DNA of 64,000 nucleotides from Isoetes taiwanensis (GCA_021234155.1 JAJEKV010000025.1:6491310-6555309); one strand, 5' to 3'; shown: positions 42,301-53,731, numbered from the stretch's first letter. Notes: generated by a model not told the origin, from the sequence alone. Translations and numbers: made by a program.

Positions 42301-43729
42301 CTCTTTTTATGGTTTAAGTACTGAATTCCTAACACTGGTCTTCTAACACCTATTATACCAAGATTTCATGCTGAGACGTACGTCGCATAATGTTCAGATA
42401 CATGATCAAATCCTTCTTGGACTTTTGGACTCAAAATGGCATACTATTCAAATGCATTTTTTTAATCTCATACAGAATAGAATAGAATGCCTTTATTGTC
42501 AATATTGACCCAGAGGGTCCTATAACAGTTACATTGAAGTTGGTCTAAACAAAAGCTTTTAACACAAAAATATACAACAAGAACTTTACTATTTGTATAA
42601 ATGGACGAGATTGTCTACAGACATAGATTTATGGAGATCGTGATAAGAAAACCATGTACCTCGTAAAAAATCACTCACACAACATCTCTCGCCTCAGAAC
42701 CTCGCTGAAGGTTTTTGTATACCTGTTGACGATATTATAGAACCGACTCCAAGCATGTACCATCGATCGAGTTGATTGATGCCTCTTTTCCTTTATAGCT
42801 TGGTTCGTGCTCCTCATGGTCTCTTTTATTGCCTTTGTTGTAGAGTATCGGTGTTGGAGTAGCAGTATTGATGTTGGAATTGACTTTTCTATTCATTCAC
42901 GTGCTTGGAATTGTTTTATCGGTCTTTTTGCTTTTAGCCATCCTACTCCTAATGTCCTGCATCCCATACTTACCACCATATGCATCCCATGCTTCCCACC
43001 ATATAGCATGGCTGGTGGCACTGTAATTCTAAACATATGGGCTTCAATTCCTCCATTTGTTATCTAGTGTCTGCACGCACATTGTTTGTAGCTCGTAAAA
43101 GCTATTCATTGCCAATCATTACCTTTCAATCAGCCCTTATTTCCATATTATGCAAACTATCTATTTATATCACTTTATCATTGAATATTCTCCCTTTTTA
43201 TATCATTCACATATGCATATACCATTTTAACTTTGTACTGGCATATTGGTATCCAATTCCAATTTTGATTTGTAATAGTTTAGGCTTACTATCTGTAAGT
43301 ATTGGTGATAGGATCACATTGTCATACCTTCCATTTTCTTCTCAAGAATTTGTATTTATTTTGGCCCAAGGTGACATAGTCAATCAACCCTTGTTTCTAT
43401 GTTATTGCAAACTACCTCTTTTATCCTTCCTATATATATGATTACTAGCAAAATAAAAATTTTTGGAATTAGTGACTTTTTTGGATGGTTTTTCCGGCCA
43501 TCTTTTCCGGCTGAAGCTGGTCACATCCTTTCGCTGCCCAACAAACTGCCATGTAAAAAGCCCCTGATGCCAGGCCGCTCAGTTGTGTTAAAGCAATCTT
43601 GCCCCCAAACCCTCTTTCATATCGTCACCAAAGCAGAAAGGCAGGAACAAGCTTATAGAATCGTCTACTCCTTTGGATTTTCTAAAATGTCAAAAGGGAA
43701 CTCGGAGAGGATGCATTCAAATGTATAAT

Positions 43730-44270
43730 TTTTCATTGCAAACTTGTGGATTCTTAATCCCGTTCATGGAGTTCTACGCCCAATTCATGAGTTTCTACGC
43801 TCAATTCGTGCATTTCTCGTCAAAGTTCATAGGTTTTTTAGCCTAATTAATGGGTTTTTCAGATAGATTTATAGATTTTTAACTAAATTTATGGATTTCT
43901 CAATCCAATCGATGAGTTTCTGAAGTGAATGTGTGGGTCTTTCCTGCCAAATAAATGGATTTCTCAACAAACTTTGTGAGTTATTTCTCAACAAACTTTG
44001 TGAATTTCTTAGCCAAATATATGTGTTTTCATCTAAATTCATGGGTTTCTTGGGGATTCCTCAGTCCAATTAGTAGGGCTTCCCTCCAAATTCATGGGTT
44101 TTTTATGATGAATTTGTGAGTATTTCATGAAATTCGTAGGTTTCTGCACCATTTTGTGGATTTCTCGGCTTGATTGATGGGTTTATTGGAATATTTGATT
44201 TCTCAGTGGCTTTCTTGGATAAATTGTGGGTCTTTTTCCACAGAATATATGGATTTTCCGCTCCGATTTT
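43730..44270. repeat. Degenerate minisatellite, extended array
   Basis: About twenty units of the ATTCATGGGTTTCT / CCAAATATATG.(A/G)TTTCT pattern with 24-30 bp spacing. It runs up to about 140 bases from the copia insertion. Confidence 0.65.
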
Positions 44271-44619
44271 ATCTGTTCTTCCTTCCGTCTTATTCAGTCA
44301 AATTAGGCAAAGCTAAAAGTTGGACAATTGTGCATGTATGTGAATTTCTGAAAACAAGAACACAATTGGGTTTTAAGATTCTTTTGAATCCGTGAATTAT
44401 ATTTTGATTCTGAAACAATTTGAGCGCCAACACAGAAGCAAGAATTTGCAAAGAACCAGATGCCCATCTCGTGGGATTCTCTTCTATTTATAGAGATCCT
44501 AAAATACAACAAGCCTAATTAAGGCTCCACTAATTCTGTTACAACGTTCATATCCTAACTCTAAAAGTTCTCATTATAACCCGCATATCTGGCTTTATTT
44601 TAACACTCCCCGCTCTGAT

Positions 44620-46630
44620 TATAATGACGGCCACGCCAAGAGTGCCGCAATGTAGCTTGAACTTTTCCCCGCATTGGCTTGGTTAGCACATCCGCCGCAT
44701 ATCTTCGAGATATGTACTCCATCCGTATAGATCGGTCCACCACTTTTTCTTGTAAAATGATGATGAATGGAGATGTGCTTTGATCTTCTATGATGGACCT
44801 GGTTCTCGCAAGGGCTATACTACTCTTGTTGTCATTGAAAATAGTAGTTGGCTCTTTCTCGCCAATACCCGAAGTTCTCCCAAGAATTGCCTCACCACAC
44901 GGTTTCTCTCACCACTACTGATGTAGCCATATATTCTCGCTTCACAAGAAGACAAGGCAACCGAGGTCCGCTCAACTAGTCCACGTGGATCGCCGCCCAT
45001 GTAGCATGATGCAAAACCTATTGTTGACCTCCTCCTGTTATCTTGATCTCCATTCCAACTGCATCAACAATTGACACTAGTTTTACCATGGGATCATTTG
45101 AATCGGGTCCATACCTTAATCCCATGTTTGATGTGCCCTCAAGATATCCTCGATAATTCGCTTTTACCGCAATCCAATGCCGCTGCCCGGGATTTTGCAT
45201 GAACTCGCCATCGCTTCCTACCGCTTGTGCAATATCGTCCGGTACTAACCATGATATGCATGACACAACCCATCGTGATTTCGTAAGGAATACAATTCAT
45301 TCTAACCCGCCATCACTAGGGATCGTGGTTCCATCTCCTTGCTAAGTCTCGATATGGATCGCCATTGAGTATCTTTTGGGCAAACACCCTTTCATTCCAA
45401 ACCTCCGCCTAGTCTCGTGGAATGGCGTGTGCCCGATGAATGACAAGGGTTCTCTTAGTTCTATCCCTTAGAATCGAGCCCCAAGCAGTCTTGATTTCAC
45501 CTAAATCTGCCATTCTCAATTCGCTTGAAGTGCACGCTTCATGGATAGGACCCCATCCATGCCTTTGCTTACTATAATTAGATCATCCACATATACAATC
45601 ACAATCAAAACTGATTTTCCGCTTTTTACAAAGAAACATTCCACTCGGTCTTGCATCTGGCAACTCCTAGATTTTGCAGAAATCCATCAATGCGATTATA
45701 CCAGCTCCTAGGGCTTTGTTTCAGACCATACAAAGCCCGATTCAATCTGCACACCTTTCCCTTGATCTGCTCAAATCCCTCTGGCTACCGCATGAAAATT
45801 TCCTCCTGCAAAAACCCATTCAAGAGAGCTGTTTTGACGTCCATTTGGTGTATTTCCATATCCTCTTGAGCTGCCAAGGCCAAAACCGTCCTTATTGATG
45901 TCATCTTTGCTACGGGTGAGAATGTTTCCTCAAAGTCTATTCCCCGCCCGAGAGAACCCTATGCAACCAGTCAGGTTTCTAAATCTCTCAATAGATCCGT
46001 CACTAGCCTGCTTAATCTTGAACACCCATCTGCACCCCACGGCTTTCCTTCCTTTTGGTAGATTTACCAAATCCCATGCTTGAGTTAGATACTCTAATCT
46101 TGCTTAGCTTTTCACGCCATCAAGCACTGAATCAGTCCGCATAAAAGCTTCAAGCATGTGATTAATGGTTCCAGAAGCATTCCAATATACATTTCTCTTC
46201 TATGTCTCAGATCCCACCGTTTCCATGAGATTTCTCAAATAGTAATTCCCGTTGAAGAGTCTCTCCCGCCAGGCTGCAGTACTTTGTTCTTCCATTCTAA
46301 CCATCGCTGTGTAGGGTGATGCCCCTAGCACTTCTTCTTACTTCATCATGAGCTGGCTTGTGGATCGTATCGAGGGGACACTTCGAGCTTCATGTTCCCT
46401 GCTCACCGGAGCACTTGTTTCACTTGGAGCACTTGAAGCACTTGGAGCACTTGAAGCACTTGGTGCTGATTGCTGCTGCCCTTTTGCTTTTTTTTCCCCA
46501 CTATGACTATTCTTCAGTGTTTCATCATGAATTTCTAACCACAGATTGGTATGTTCTTGATGCAAATTACTGTTCTCAATTTCCTCCTCGACAATCTTTT
46601 TTGAGCTGCCCCAAACTCATCAAACCTTAC
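44620..46630 (-). pseudogene. copia reverse transcriptase and RNase H, frame-broken
   Basis: A serine/alanine/proline-repeat linker (about 46490-46400) precedes the RT. RT landmarks on the minus strand: AWDLVNLPKGRKAVGCRWVF and KIKQASDGSIERF (46085-45990), MEIHQMDVKTAL (about 45860-45820), CRLNRALYGLKQSPR (about 45755-45710) and the catalytic YVDDLIIV (about 45598-45570). RNase H remnants include AQAVG, NPGQRHWIAVK and GTSNMGLRYG (45235-45110). RT and RNase H convert element RNA to cDNA. Frames change repeatedly and cannot be trusted here. Confidence 0.75.
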
Positions 46631-46634
46631 ATTA

Positions 46635-47760
46635 TCAAGCCTCCGAATGATCTTTCTTGTCTCTAGGTCCATCAACCTTGTATCCCTTTACCTCCCCCGC
46701 AGATCCAACAAAGATACACTTCCTAGATTTATCTATCACCTTATCCCTTCTTTTTTCTTTTGGAACAAAAGTAAAAGCTGGAGACCCAAATACCTTCAAA
46801 TGTGCTAGATCCGGTTTAACACCGCCTCCGCATTCCTCCTGTGTTTTTCCGGAATCGCTTCTGATGGGTGCTCTCGGTTTTGAAGATAGCATGCAAGAAG
46901 TATGGCTTCAGCCCAAAACGGCCTCGACACCTTGGCCCATTTCATCATACTTAGTGTGCATTCCTTCAACATTCTCGATCTTTCGCCTCCGCCACCCCAT
47001 TCTCGATGATGCTCATAAGGATTAGACAATCGCTTAAATTCCGTCCCCGCAGTAAGCATTTAGTGAACTCTCCGCATTACAAATTCTGTCCCATTGTCAT
47101 CAAGGGATGGCTTCAATCATATGTCGAGTCTCCCTTTCAACTTGTTTCATCCAAATCTTGAATGTGGCCAGCACGTCACTTTTCTTGTGAATAATAAATA
47201 TAAAGCTTTTCCTTGAGAAATCATCCACAATCACAAGGAAGTATTGACCATTCCCAAACGAATCGATTGGCATTTTTCCACTCAAATCGCAGTGCACCAA
47301 CCGCAAGAATTTTGTAGCTCTCGTACCTTTCCTCTTAGTCTTCTTTTGAGTATGTTTACTCATAATGCAACTTTCACACATATCAAGATTTCCAGCACAA
47401 TCACACTCCATACCTGTGACCATGTTTCCATGTTGCGCCTTCGCGATTCGCTCGATTGATGTGGCCAAGTCCGCAATGCCAAAGATGCAAGTCTCCATCG
47501 GGTCCTCCAGCTGAAAAAGCGTACGACCCCTTGCATGATCCCTGTTGCTTGTTGCTGGCATTCAACTAGTTTGTATAAGAAGCCCACTCTCACACCTTTC
47601 CCCACAACTCGCTTAGAATCATTCATCGAGATCTCATTTTTCCGAGACATGCGTGTAATTCCCACATCACGCCAATCGGGCTAGGGAAATCAGATTTAGC
47701 GGCAAGCCCCTGCATCATACATGCACGTGTTATGGTTCTTAACTTATCCGCGAACTGAAA
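46635..47760 (-). pseudogene. copia integrase, frame-broken
   Basis: Recognisable pieces on the minus strand: a zinc-binding region with CAGNLDMCESCIMSKHTQKK, the catalytic core start LVHCDLSGKMPIDSFGNGQY followed by FLVIVDDFSRKSFIF (47340-47190), the later core with SRPFWAEAILLACYLQNR (about 46930-46880) and the C-terminal signature HLKVFGSPAFTFVP...CIFVGSAGE (about 46815-46690). Integrase inserts the cDNA into the genome. The glutamate region of the D,D-E triad is garbled. At least three frame changes occur in a stretch where CAG/CTG sites look corrupted. Confidence 0.75.
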
Positions 47761-47807
47761 AGTTACAGTGCCTGTTCCTGCAATCTTCAGTCCTGAGGCT
47801 ATCCCAC

Positions 47808-48362
47808 TCACACTGCGCTCCTGATCTTCTGCTTTAAATTATGTAGCCTCTCCATATTGTTTGTCATTACATGGGTAGCAGCTGAATCCAAGATCCAGAT
47901 CTTTTCTTCAATTCCTGATACTGCCAAAGCTTCTGCTCCAGATGCTTCAACTTCAGCCACCAACCCTTGTGGCATATTGCATGTTTCACCATCATCCATG
48001 CTTGCTTCCTCATCACTATCTGATGTACTGTCTTCCCATCTTGTTTCAAGAAACCTCCTGTATTCTTGGGCAGAATTTCCCATTCCTTTGGGTTCAAGAA
48101 AGGCTACGTTTGCCTCAGCTTCACTGTCTGCTTCCTTTTCAGATGGGCTGTCACTTTCTTCCGCGATATGAGCACTTGACGCACTTGAAGCCCTCCCATT
48201 GCTCCACTTTTTCTTGGAAGAGTACGGTCTTGTTTTCACCTCTTTCTCCTTTTGTTGTTTCTTTTCCCCATCTTTCTTGGAATTGCAGTTCCTTGAAATG
48301 TGACCTTTCTTCCCACACGTCCAGCACTCAAAATCTTTCTTTGTAGACCGGACTTTGGCTAC
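47808..48362 (-). pseudogene. copia zinc knuckle, linker and protease start
   Basis: Minus strand: zinc knuckle CWTCGKKGHISRNC (CX2CX4HX4C, about 48335-48290), a serine- and glutamate-rich linker, then the protease active-site segment WILDSAATHVMTNN at about 47905-47865, where copia elements usually have DSGA. The frame stays open for over 180 codons. It is in the same polyprotein as Gag. The DSA variant also occurs in active elements, so it is not proof of death. Confidence 0.8.
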
Positions 48363-49030
48363 AAATGCCGTCTCCTCCTCTTATTTCTTCAACAGCTGTG
48401 AGGCCTGCAACACTGCACTAGTCACAGCTTCACTTCTCAATGTACAACTTTGGCATCCCATGGCTTGTTTAATTGAAACATAAGGATTTGGCAGACTGGC
48501 TAAAATGGCCATAGCCAGATCTTCATCACTGATGTTATGCTTCAAGGCTCCTAACTGATCCGCCAAGCTCTCCATGTTACTGATGTGGTCCGCCGGATCA
48601 TCTCCATCTGCCATTTTTGCACTGAAAAACTTCTGCTATAAGAACAATTTTTGAGAGGTATTGTGAGTCTCAAACGTCTTCTTGAGACATTCCCATCCCT
48701 CCTTAGCAGTTTCTTTGAGCCTCACTAGCGGAATCTGTCCATCCCGCAGTCCAAACATCATGGACGTTTTTGCACGATTATATTATCTTTCTTCTTCCAT
48801 GCAGATAAAAGTGCCCTTTCTTCAACAACTTCTCCATTTTCGTCATTCACCTCTGGTGCTTGGGGTCTTGGTTCATCCCCACTCACCACATCCCAAACGT
48901 CTCTTTCTTCCAAGACTGCTTGCATCTTCCAAAACCATACAGTGGCATTGGATCGATCCAGTTTCTCAAGATTCTTGAGATCCATTTGAAGCTTGGCCAT
49001 CTCTAGAACTTCTCTCTTTCTACTTTGCAC
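48363..49030 (-). pseudogene. copia Gag, N-terminal part
   Basis: From ATG 49030 the minus strand reads through LEKLDRSNATVWFWKMQAVL and EERDVWDVVSGDEP, the standard copia Gag start. A second piece (48614-48381) has DDPADHISNMESLADQLGAL and ILASLPNPYVSIKQAMG, the UBN2-type Gag domain. The two pieces are in different frames, so one indel separates them between about 48,620 and 48,757. The protein forms the particle shell. This part lies in good-quality sequence, so the frameshift is probably real. Confidence 0.8.
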
Positions 49031-49254
49031 AGCCTTCTCGTATCAAGGCTCTGATACCATGAAACAATTTGAGCGCCAACACAGAAGCAAGAATTTGCAA
49101 AGAACCAGATGCCCATCTCGTGGGATTCTCTTCTATTTATAGAGATCCTAGAATACAACAAGCCTAATTAAGGCTCCACTAATTCTGTTACAACGTTCAT
49201 ATCCTAACTCTAAAAGTTCTCATTATAACCAGACATTCAGTTTCTATTTTAACA

Positions 49255-50506
49255 GATTCGGCTTTCCGTGTTTCTGATAGCACTCAAAGCTAATCAGTTC
49301 GGTTCAAAATTGAAAAACTTTCTCTGTCTGGAAAGCTGCCTCTTGATCTTCTGAATCTCTCATATATATCTGCTTACATCAAACAAGTGTTACAGCCTAA
49401 TTAAGTTTTTAATTTCAATCTCCTTCCTTCACATTTGCCTGCAAGCGTTTCAGCCTTCCGGCTTCTCCCGGATTCTATCACAGCCTTCTGTTCTCAGGCC
49501 ATCGTTGGTGCCTACCCGCTTATCGGGTGATCTTTTTATTACATGGTATTTAAACTATTAAAAACTAAATTAATCCTTTGGGGAATATTTTCGATGCGTA
49601 TACCCGTTACATTATTTTAAACACCCCTAAGGTAACACGTTAACTACTACAACAAACAACCTAGGGCAACAACCATGATTCGACGGATGTATATTTCAAG
49701 TTTTAACCATTGAAAGGATCCCATTTTTGTGCTTAAGAGTTTCGACAATTAAAAGGATCCCACCTTTGTGCTTAAGCTTTGACATCTCTTAAAACTATTC
49801 ACATTTCCTTTGAGATGCAGCATGATCCCACCTTGATTGATACTCAGGCCCAAATTCCACTAGGCTGGTAGTTGCTGCGAGGACAAATCCATGGGAAATA
49901 AATAAGCGATTGAGGCCGCTGTTAGGATTCGACCGCAAGGTGAAAATTCTTGAGGTGGAGTCAACTATGAGGATTTTTTGTGACGGGAGATGTTGACTCC
50001 ACCTCAAGAATTTTCACCTCCAGATGACCTCAAGAATTTTTGTGAGGTTGACGTGGAGGATTTTTTGTGACGGGAGATGTTGCCTGGCAGATGACTGACA
50101 GATGCAGGGAAACCTACCAGCTAAGCTGAAGAAATCTTCGATCTAAAAACTACCACGACTTCTGTGGAATGCTAATTCCCCTACTTTAGTTCCAATAACC
50201 TGGCATTTGTTGCAAGCAAGATTACAATCTATCGGTCTAATGGAATCTGGGCCTCAATGCATGTGGAACTCTGTTAACACTTTTCCTTATTATATATGGC
50301 TCCACCACAAGAACACCCATCCATTAGCGCTGGCTCCACCGGCGCTAAATTCTTGTATAACTTTATTATTCAATATATTCTCCTTTTTCATATCATTCAC
50401 ATCCATCATATACCATTTTAACTTTGTACTTATTGGTATTTAATTTCAAATCTTGTTTGTAATAGTTTAAACTAAATATGTCAATATTGATGATAGGATT
50501 GCACTA
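49255..50506. other. Intergenic with foldback and short direct repeats
   Basis: Contains a 45-bp direct repeat (AAAGGATCCCA..TTTGTGCTTAAG at about 49710 and 49752) and the 26-bp foldback listed separately. From about 50350 it is a third, diverged copy of the segment at 39930-40180 within the tandem duplication. Confidence 0.6.
49940..50017. repeat. Foldback with perfect 26-bp arms
   Basis: 49940-49965 and 49992-50017 are exact reverse complements (arm begins GTGAAAATTCTTGAGGTGG). The 26-base loop sequence GAGGATTTTTTGTGACGGG is directly repeated just downstream at about 50056-50074. Confidence 0.85.
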
Positions 50507-50779
50507 TCATACCTCCATTTTTTTTTGAAGAACTGTGTCATCAATATATTAAAAGAAGGGTAATGTTACAAATCAAGTGAGGAGGAAGGAGAACTGCCCC
50601 AAAGAGACAGCGATACCTCGACACTCCACAACAAACTCACAGAAAAACTGCAACTCTACTGTTGTACAAACCGACCATCACCATCTACAACACCCAAGAA
50701 GTCCCGCCAAATGACGAACTTCCGCTCTACTAATCCCCGGAACACCAGAAAGCTTTAAAAGAGCTTGTACATGAGTCGA

Positions 50780-52010
50780 GGAATCAGAGAGGCTGCAGAA
50801 TCCCCTGAAAGATCCACAACCGCCGCCGCTTCCAAATCAGCCACACCAACCAAGCCACACACAGATGCAAGGCTTGCTGCCGCAAGAGCGGCCAAGCACC
50901 GTGATACACACATGAAACAAAGAATCGATGGCTAGTCAATCTCACCAAAACAGAGCCCCGACCCAATCCTGCCCGCAAGTGAGGGCATAAAACCGCATAA
51001 TGTTCCACAGCCTCACGATGAAGGCCACAACAAGGGCGAGAGAGGGCTCACACCCCGCCTAAACCCGACTCACAAGGGCATTCACCCCGATACAAGGTGC
51101 ACCACCGCCACGTAAGCACCATAACCTTCTAAGTGGGGGAAGTGAGTCCATGTCCACGCCCAAACCGAAGCGCCATCGAGAACCCTAAGTCGCATAGACC
51201 ACTTGCCCGAAGGGGCGCGGTATCATGAATAGCCAAAGACCCTGTAGGGAAGACCGCGCACAAAACAAGAAGACACAACATCCGGATGAACCTTCCAAAC
51301 CTGCACCACCACATCATCCCCGGACTATAGGTATGTGTAGCGAATACTCCCGCCACTTGTTCCCGTGATAGCCCTGGCCACTGCCCCTCAGGAAAAGTGA
51401 GCTCGAAGAACTCCCACGGTAGCCGACCCTCCAATACCAATCCTCCAAGGTGAGCACAACAGCCGCCTCCAACGGATCTGGCGTCCCGAGCATGCACAAA
51501 GGGGCGACCAAGGTCAAGTGCACAGGGGGTAGAGGAACCCACAAGAAAGGAGAAGAGTGGTGATAAACGGAGGCATAATCTAGCTGGAAGAGCACATGCA
51601 CATGATCCCAAGCCCGCAACACCCCCGTGAGAAAAGGGGATGCATGTGGGAAAGGCCGGTGACCATACAACAAAGGCCCGTGGCAACTCCACATGCAATG
51701 CACGGGCTTCCCAAACGCAACACAATGGTGCGTAGATCGCAACAACAAATGCCGCAGACCGTGAGAGATGCTCCATTCTGCAGAATGCTCCAAACAAACT
51801 TGGAGACCAACACCTTACTATGCAGTGCCAAATCCAGAATGGCCAAGCCCCCATCTTCCCAGGGGCGGAGACACTTCCACCAAGCCACCTTAACAACCGC
51901 CCCATCATCATCCCCGCCCCACACAAAATTTCGAACAATCTTATCCAAAGCTTGCATCTTACCCTCAGGAGCTAACATCGCAGATGCTGTATACACATGA
52001 GTGCTACAAA
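50780..52010 (-). pseudogene. LINE ORF2 C-terminal part (post-RT region and tail)
   Basis: The minus strand begins near 52010 with KSVLCSTHVYTASAMLAPEG and KMQALDKIVRNFVWGG, followed by WWKCLRPWEDGGLAILDLAL, the conserved region after the RT palm of plant L1 elements. It then continues in changing frames (GLRHLLLRSTHHCVAFGKPV; LEAAVVLTLEDWYWRVG) toward a zf-RVT-like region and the C-terminal tryptophan motif VWLIWKRRRLWIFQG (about 50850-50800). Several frameshifts make it inactive. Composition is GC-richer than the surroundings, with CpG-containing codons, so it belongs to a different LINE family from the one at 9637. Confidence 0.75.
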
Positions 52011-52015
52011 GTACT

Positions 52016-52330
52016 GACTTGGCAATAGTGGAGGAGGGGATGGTGGATGGGCTTCGGATGCAGGATGGTAGCCAGCAGATTATTAACCAGTTCGCCGATG
52101 ACACCTTCCTCTTCTTGGTGGCAGAAGAGAGGAATCTGCGGAATGTGAAGGGTTTGCTAGATACTTTCTCCTTGGCCTCGGGCATTCTTCTGAATTGGGG
52201 TAAATGCTCCGCATTATGGGCTCTATTCCCTTGGAAGGTGCTTCCAGGTAATGTGTGTACTAAGCTGTTGGGTATTCCCTTTGGAGGGGATGTTTCCATG
52301 GGGAGGGTGTGGGATGAGATTTTGCAGCGG
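52016..52330 (+). pseudogene. LINE reverse transcriptase palm fragment, inverted part
   Basis: The plus-strand frame reads DLAIVEEGMVDGLRMQDGSQ, QIINQFADDTFLFL (catalytic FADD at about 52090-52101), then LDTFSLASGILLNWGKCSAL and KLLGIPFGGDVSMGRVWDEI. In a normal element this lies just upstream of the minus-strand part, and about 30 residues between the two are missing, as expected at a twin-priming junction. It ends exactly at the target duplication. Confidence 0.8.
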
Positions 52331-52602
52331 TCATACCTCCATTTTTGTCTCAAGAATTTCTATTTCTTTTGTCTAGTGGTGAGATAGTCACACTATCCTG
52401 GAAAAACCGCTCTGTCTTGGTTATTTGTAGATGGTGAAATCTGTTCATGTTGTTAGTAATATATATTTACAATGTAGCAGTGGTACACTACCACACCAAC
52501 CTTGCTCAAATATGAGTACCGATTAGCTTTCACACCAGTGGTAGAACCATTCTGTCTTGCTAATGGTGGTATAGCCACACTATCTCAGCCAATATTACGT
52601 TC

Positions 52603-53345
52603 CAATTTTTTTTTTTTTTTTTTTTTTTAAGGACGAAAGCCGAAAAGTTTATTAATCAGATTAAAAGTACAAAATTTACATGTCTCATCTAACTGTGTAA
52701 GCACAAAAAGATGCCACAGGAGCACGAGCCTGGAGCACAATGTACTTACTTCAGAATAGGAGACTAATGATAAGAATCAATTCGAAGATACTGAATCCAG
52801 ATGCATTCCATCATTTCTGATTCAAGGGAGGAACACTCGTAGGCTGTCAATATCTTTTTCTGGGCCACTGTAATAACACCGCGTGCAGAAAAATTATGCC
52901 CTGAAAGATATGGTGTTTGCGACGCTCCCATATCGACCACTAGGAGCCAGCTGGAACCAAGATGGAATGCCCTTTGTTTAGCTGGAGGCCATGCGTTGGG
53001 ATAGGACGCCAAGAGGATGCATCGGCAGTCCAATATACTGTTAAACAAACCCTGTAGCCAGGACCATGCTGGTTGAACTTCAGGACAATCAAAGAGACAA
53101 TGCTCAAGAGTCTCAATGTTCGAAAGATAGAGTGGGCATACTGCAGATATGCGAGGATCATAGCGATGTCGGAAGGCATTAACCCGCAGGCACCTGTGGA
53201 TAACCTGCCACCATAGTACAGAGACTTTAGGATGGAGCAACCTATCCCAAAGCCATCGCCATGTACGACACAAAGTGGGCCGTGGAACCTATAGGTGCCA
53301 CCCATCTGGCAACTGGAGGGGCTGTGGTGCTAAAAGAAGGCGATA
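52603..53345 (-). mobile_element. 5'-truncated LINE 3' end with long poly(A)
   Basis: The plus-strand run of about 25 T at 52604-52628 is the minus-strand poly(A). Before it the minus strand reads LLHPKVSVLWWQVIHRCLRV, then CPLYLSNIETLEHCLFDCPE, the zf-RVT domain of plant LINE ORF2, and ends in frame near 52764. The zf-RVT frame is shared by about 170 codons without a stop. Only the last about 700 bases of the element are present. No target duplication was found with confidence. Confidence 0.8.
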
Positions 53346-53731
53346 TACTGATCTGACAAAGTGCTTGCCTTTGTGAATATTTTCATGACGGTCCCATGGC
53401 ACCCTTTCAGCAACACCAACTTGCACTATAAGAGGCAAATTTTCTGCGACCTTCTCCCAACAATGCACTATAAAGCCTTACATTCTAATTGCTTTACCTT
53501 TATCTTTATACAATCTAAAACTTTTGTCTTTAGCTTCGGCACCTATCATAACAATACTTACCTCCTACCTTGCTATTCCCAATGTTCAGATCTTTTATTT
53601 TACTAATCAAATCTTATTTACCAATGTCCCTACAACAATTTAGACACAATAGCTTACATCTGTACTATTCCCACAATATTTATCTTATCATATTATATCG
53701 TACATGCAAATTTGTACTATCCCATCATATG
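53346..53731. other. Intergenic, no gene seen
   Basis: AT-rich sequence between the truncated LINE and the LTR element, perhaps intron sequence of the gene whose last exons lie at 55985-56252. Confidence 0.4.

Larger units (their letters stand above)
40721..43952. repeat. Tandem segmental duplication, copy B
   Basis: The second head-to-tail copy. From about 41,100 to 42,300 it differs from copy A mainly at CAG/CTG words (CCAGATC becomes CCGCATC, GCTGCC becomes GCCGCC, CCTGG becomes CCCTCGG), while other stretches are almost unchanged. It ends where copy A continues CCAAATCCAGTTGG and copy B continues CCAAATAAATGG. Confidence 0.85.
44411..49254 (-). mobile_element. Ty1-copia retrotransposon, complete insertion with 5-bp TSD
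   Basis: LTRs of 195 bp, 44411-44605 and 49060-49254, begin TGAAACAATTTGAGCG and end TTTTAACA on the plus strand. The 5-bp target duplication GATTC flanks both ends (44406-44410 and 49255-49259). Reading on the minus strand, the primer site TGGTATCAGAGCC follows the 5' LTR directly (49059-49047) and the purine tract AGCGGGGAG precedes the 3' LTR. Gag, protease, integrase, RT and RNase H follow in the copia order. Frames are broken many times below about 47,850, possibly from sequence errors. The LTRs differ at one site plus a garbled 16-base stretch near one end. Confidence 0.92.
50523..52330 (-). mobile_element. 5'-truncated LINE with internal inversion, 16-bp TSD
   Basis: TCATACCTCCATTTTT occurs at 50507-50522 and 52331-52346, a 16-bp target duplication. 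The element ends on the left in a short plus-strand T run (minus-strand poly(A)). From about 52010 down to 50780 the coding strand is minus (RT C-terminal part; C-terminal VWLIWKRRRLWIFQG near 50800). From about 52016 to 52330 it is plus (RT catalytic segment). This head-to-head order is the signature of twin priming during LINE integration. The copies at 39930-40180 and 43200-43400 show the empty site (CATACCTTCCATTTTCTTCTCAAG). Confidence 0.85.

Noticed and set aside
51129-51938. 269-codon minus-strand frame
   Set aside because: It overlaps the LINE ORF2 remnant in another frame; the conserved LINE segments are read in neighbouring frames, so this is a composition-driven shadow.
52603-53345. 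Possible twin-primed joint element with 50523-52330
   Set aside because: Each has its own poly(A) run, and the 50523 element is closed by its own 16-bp target duplication, so they are separate insertions.
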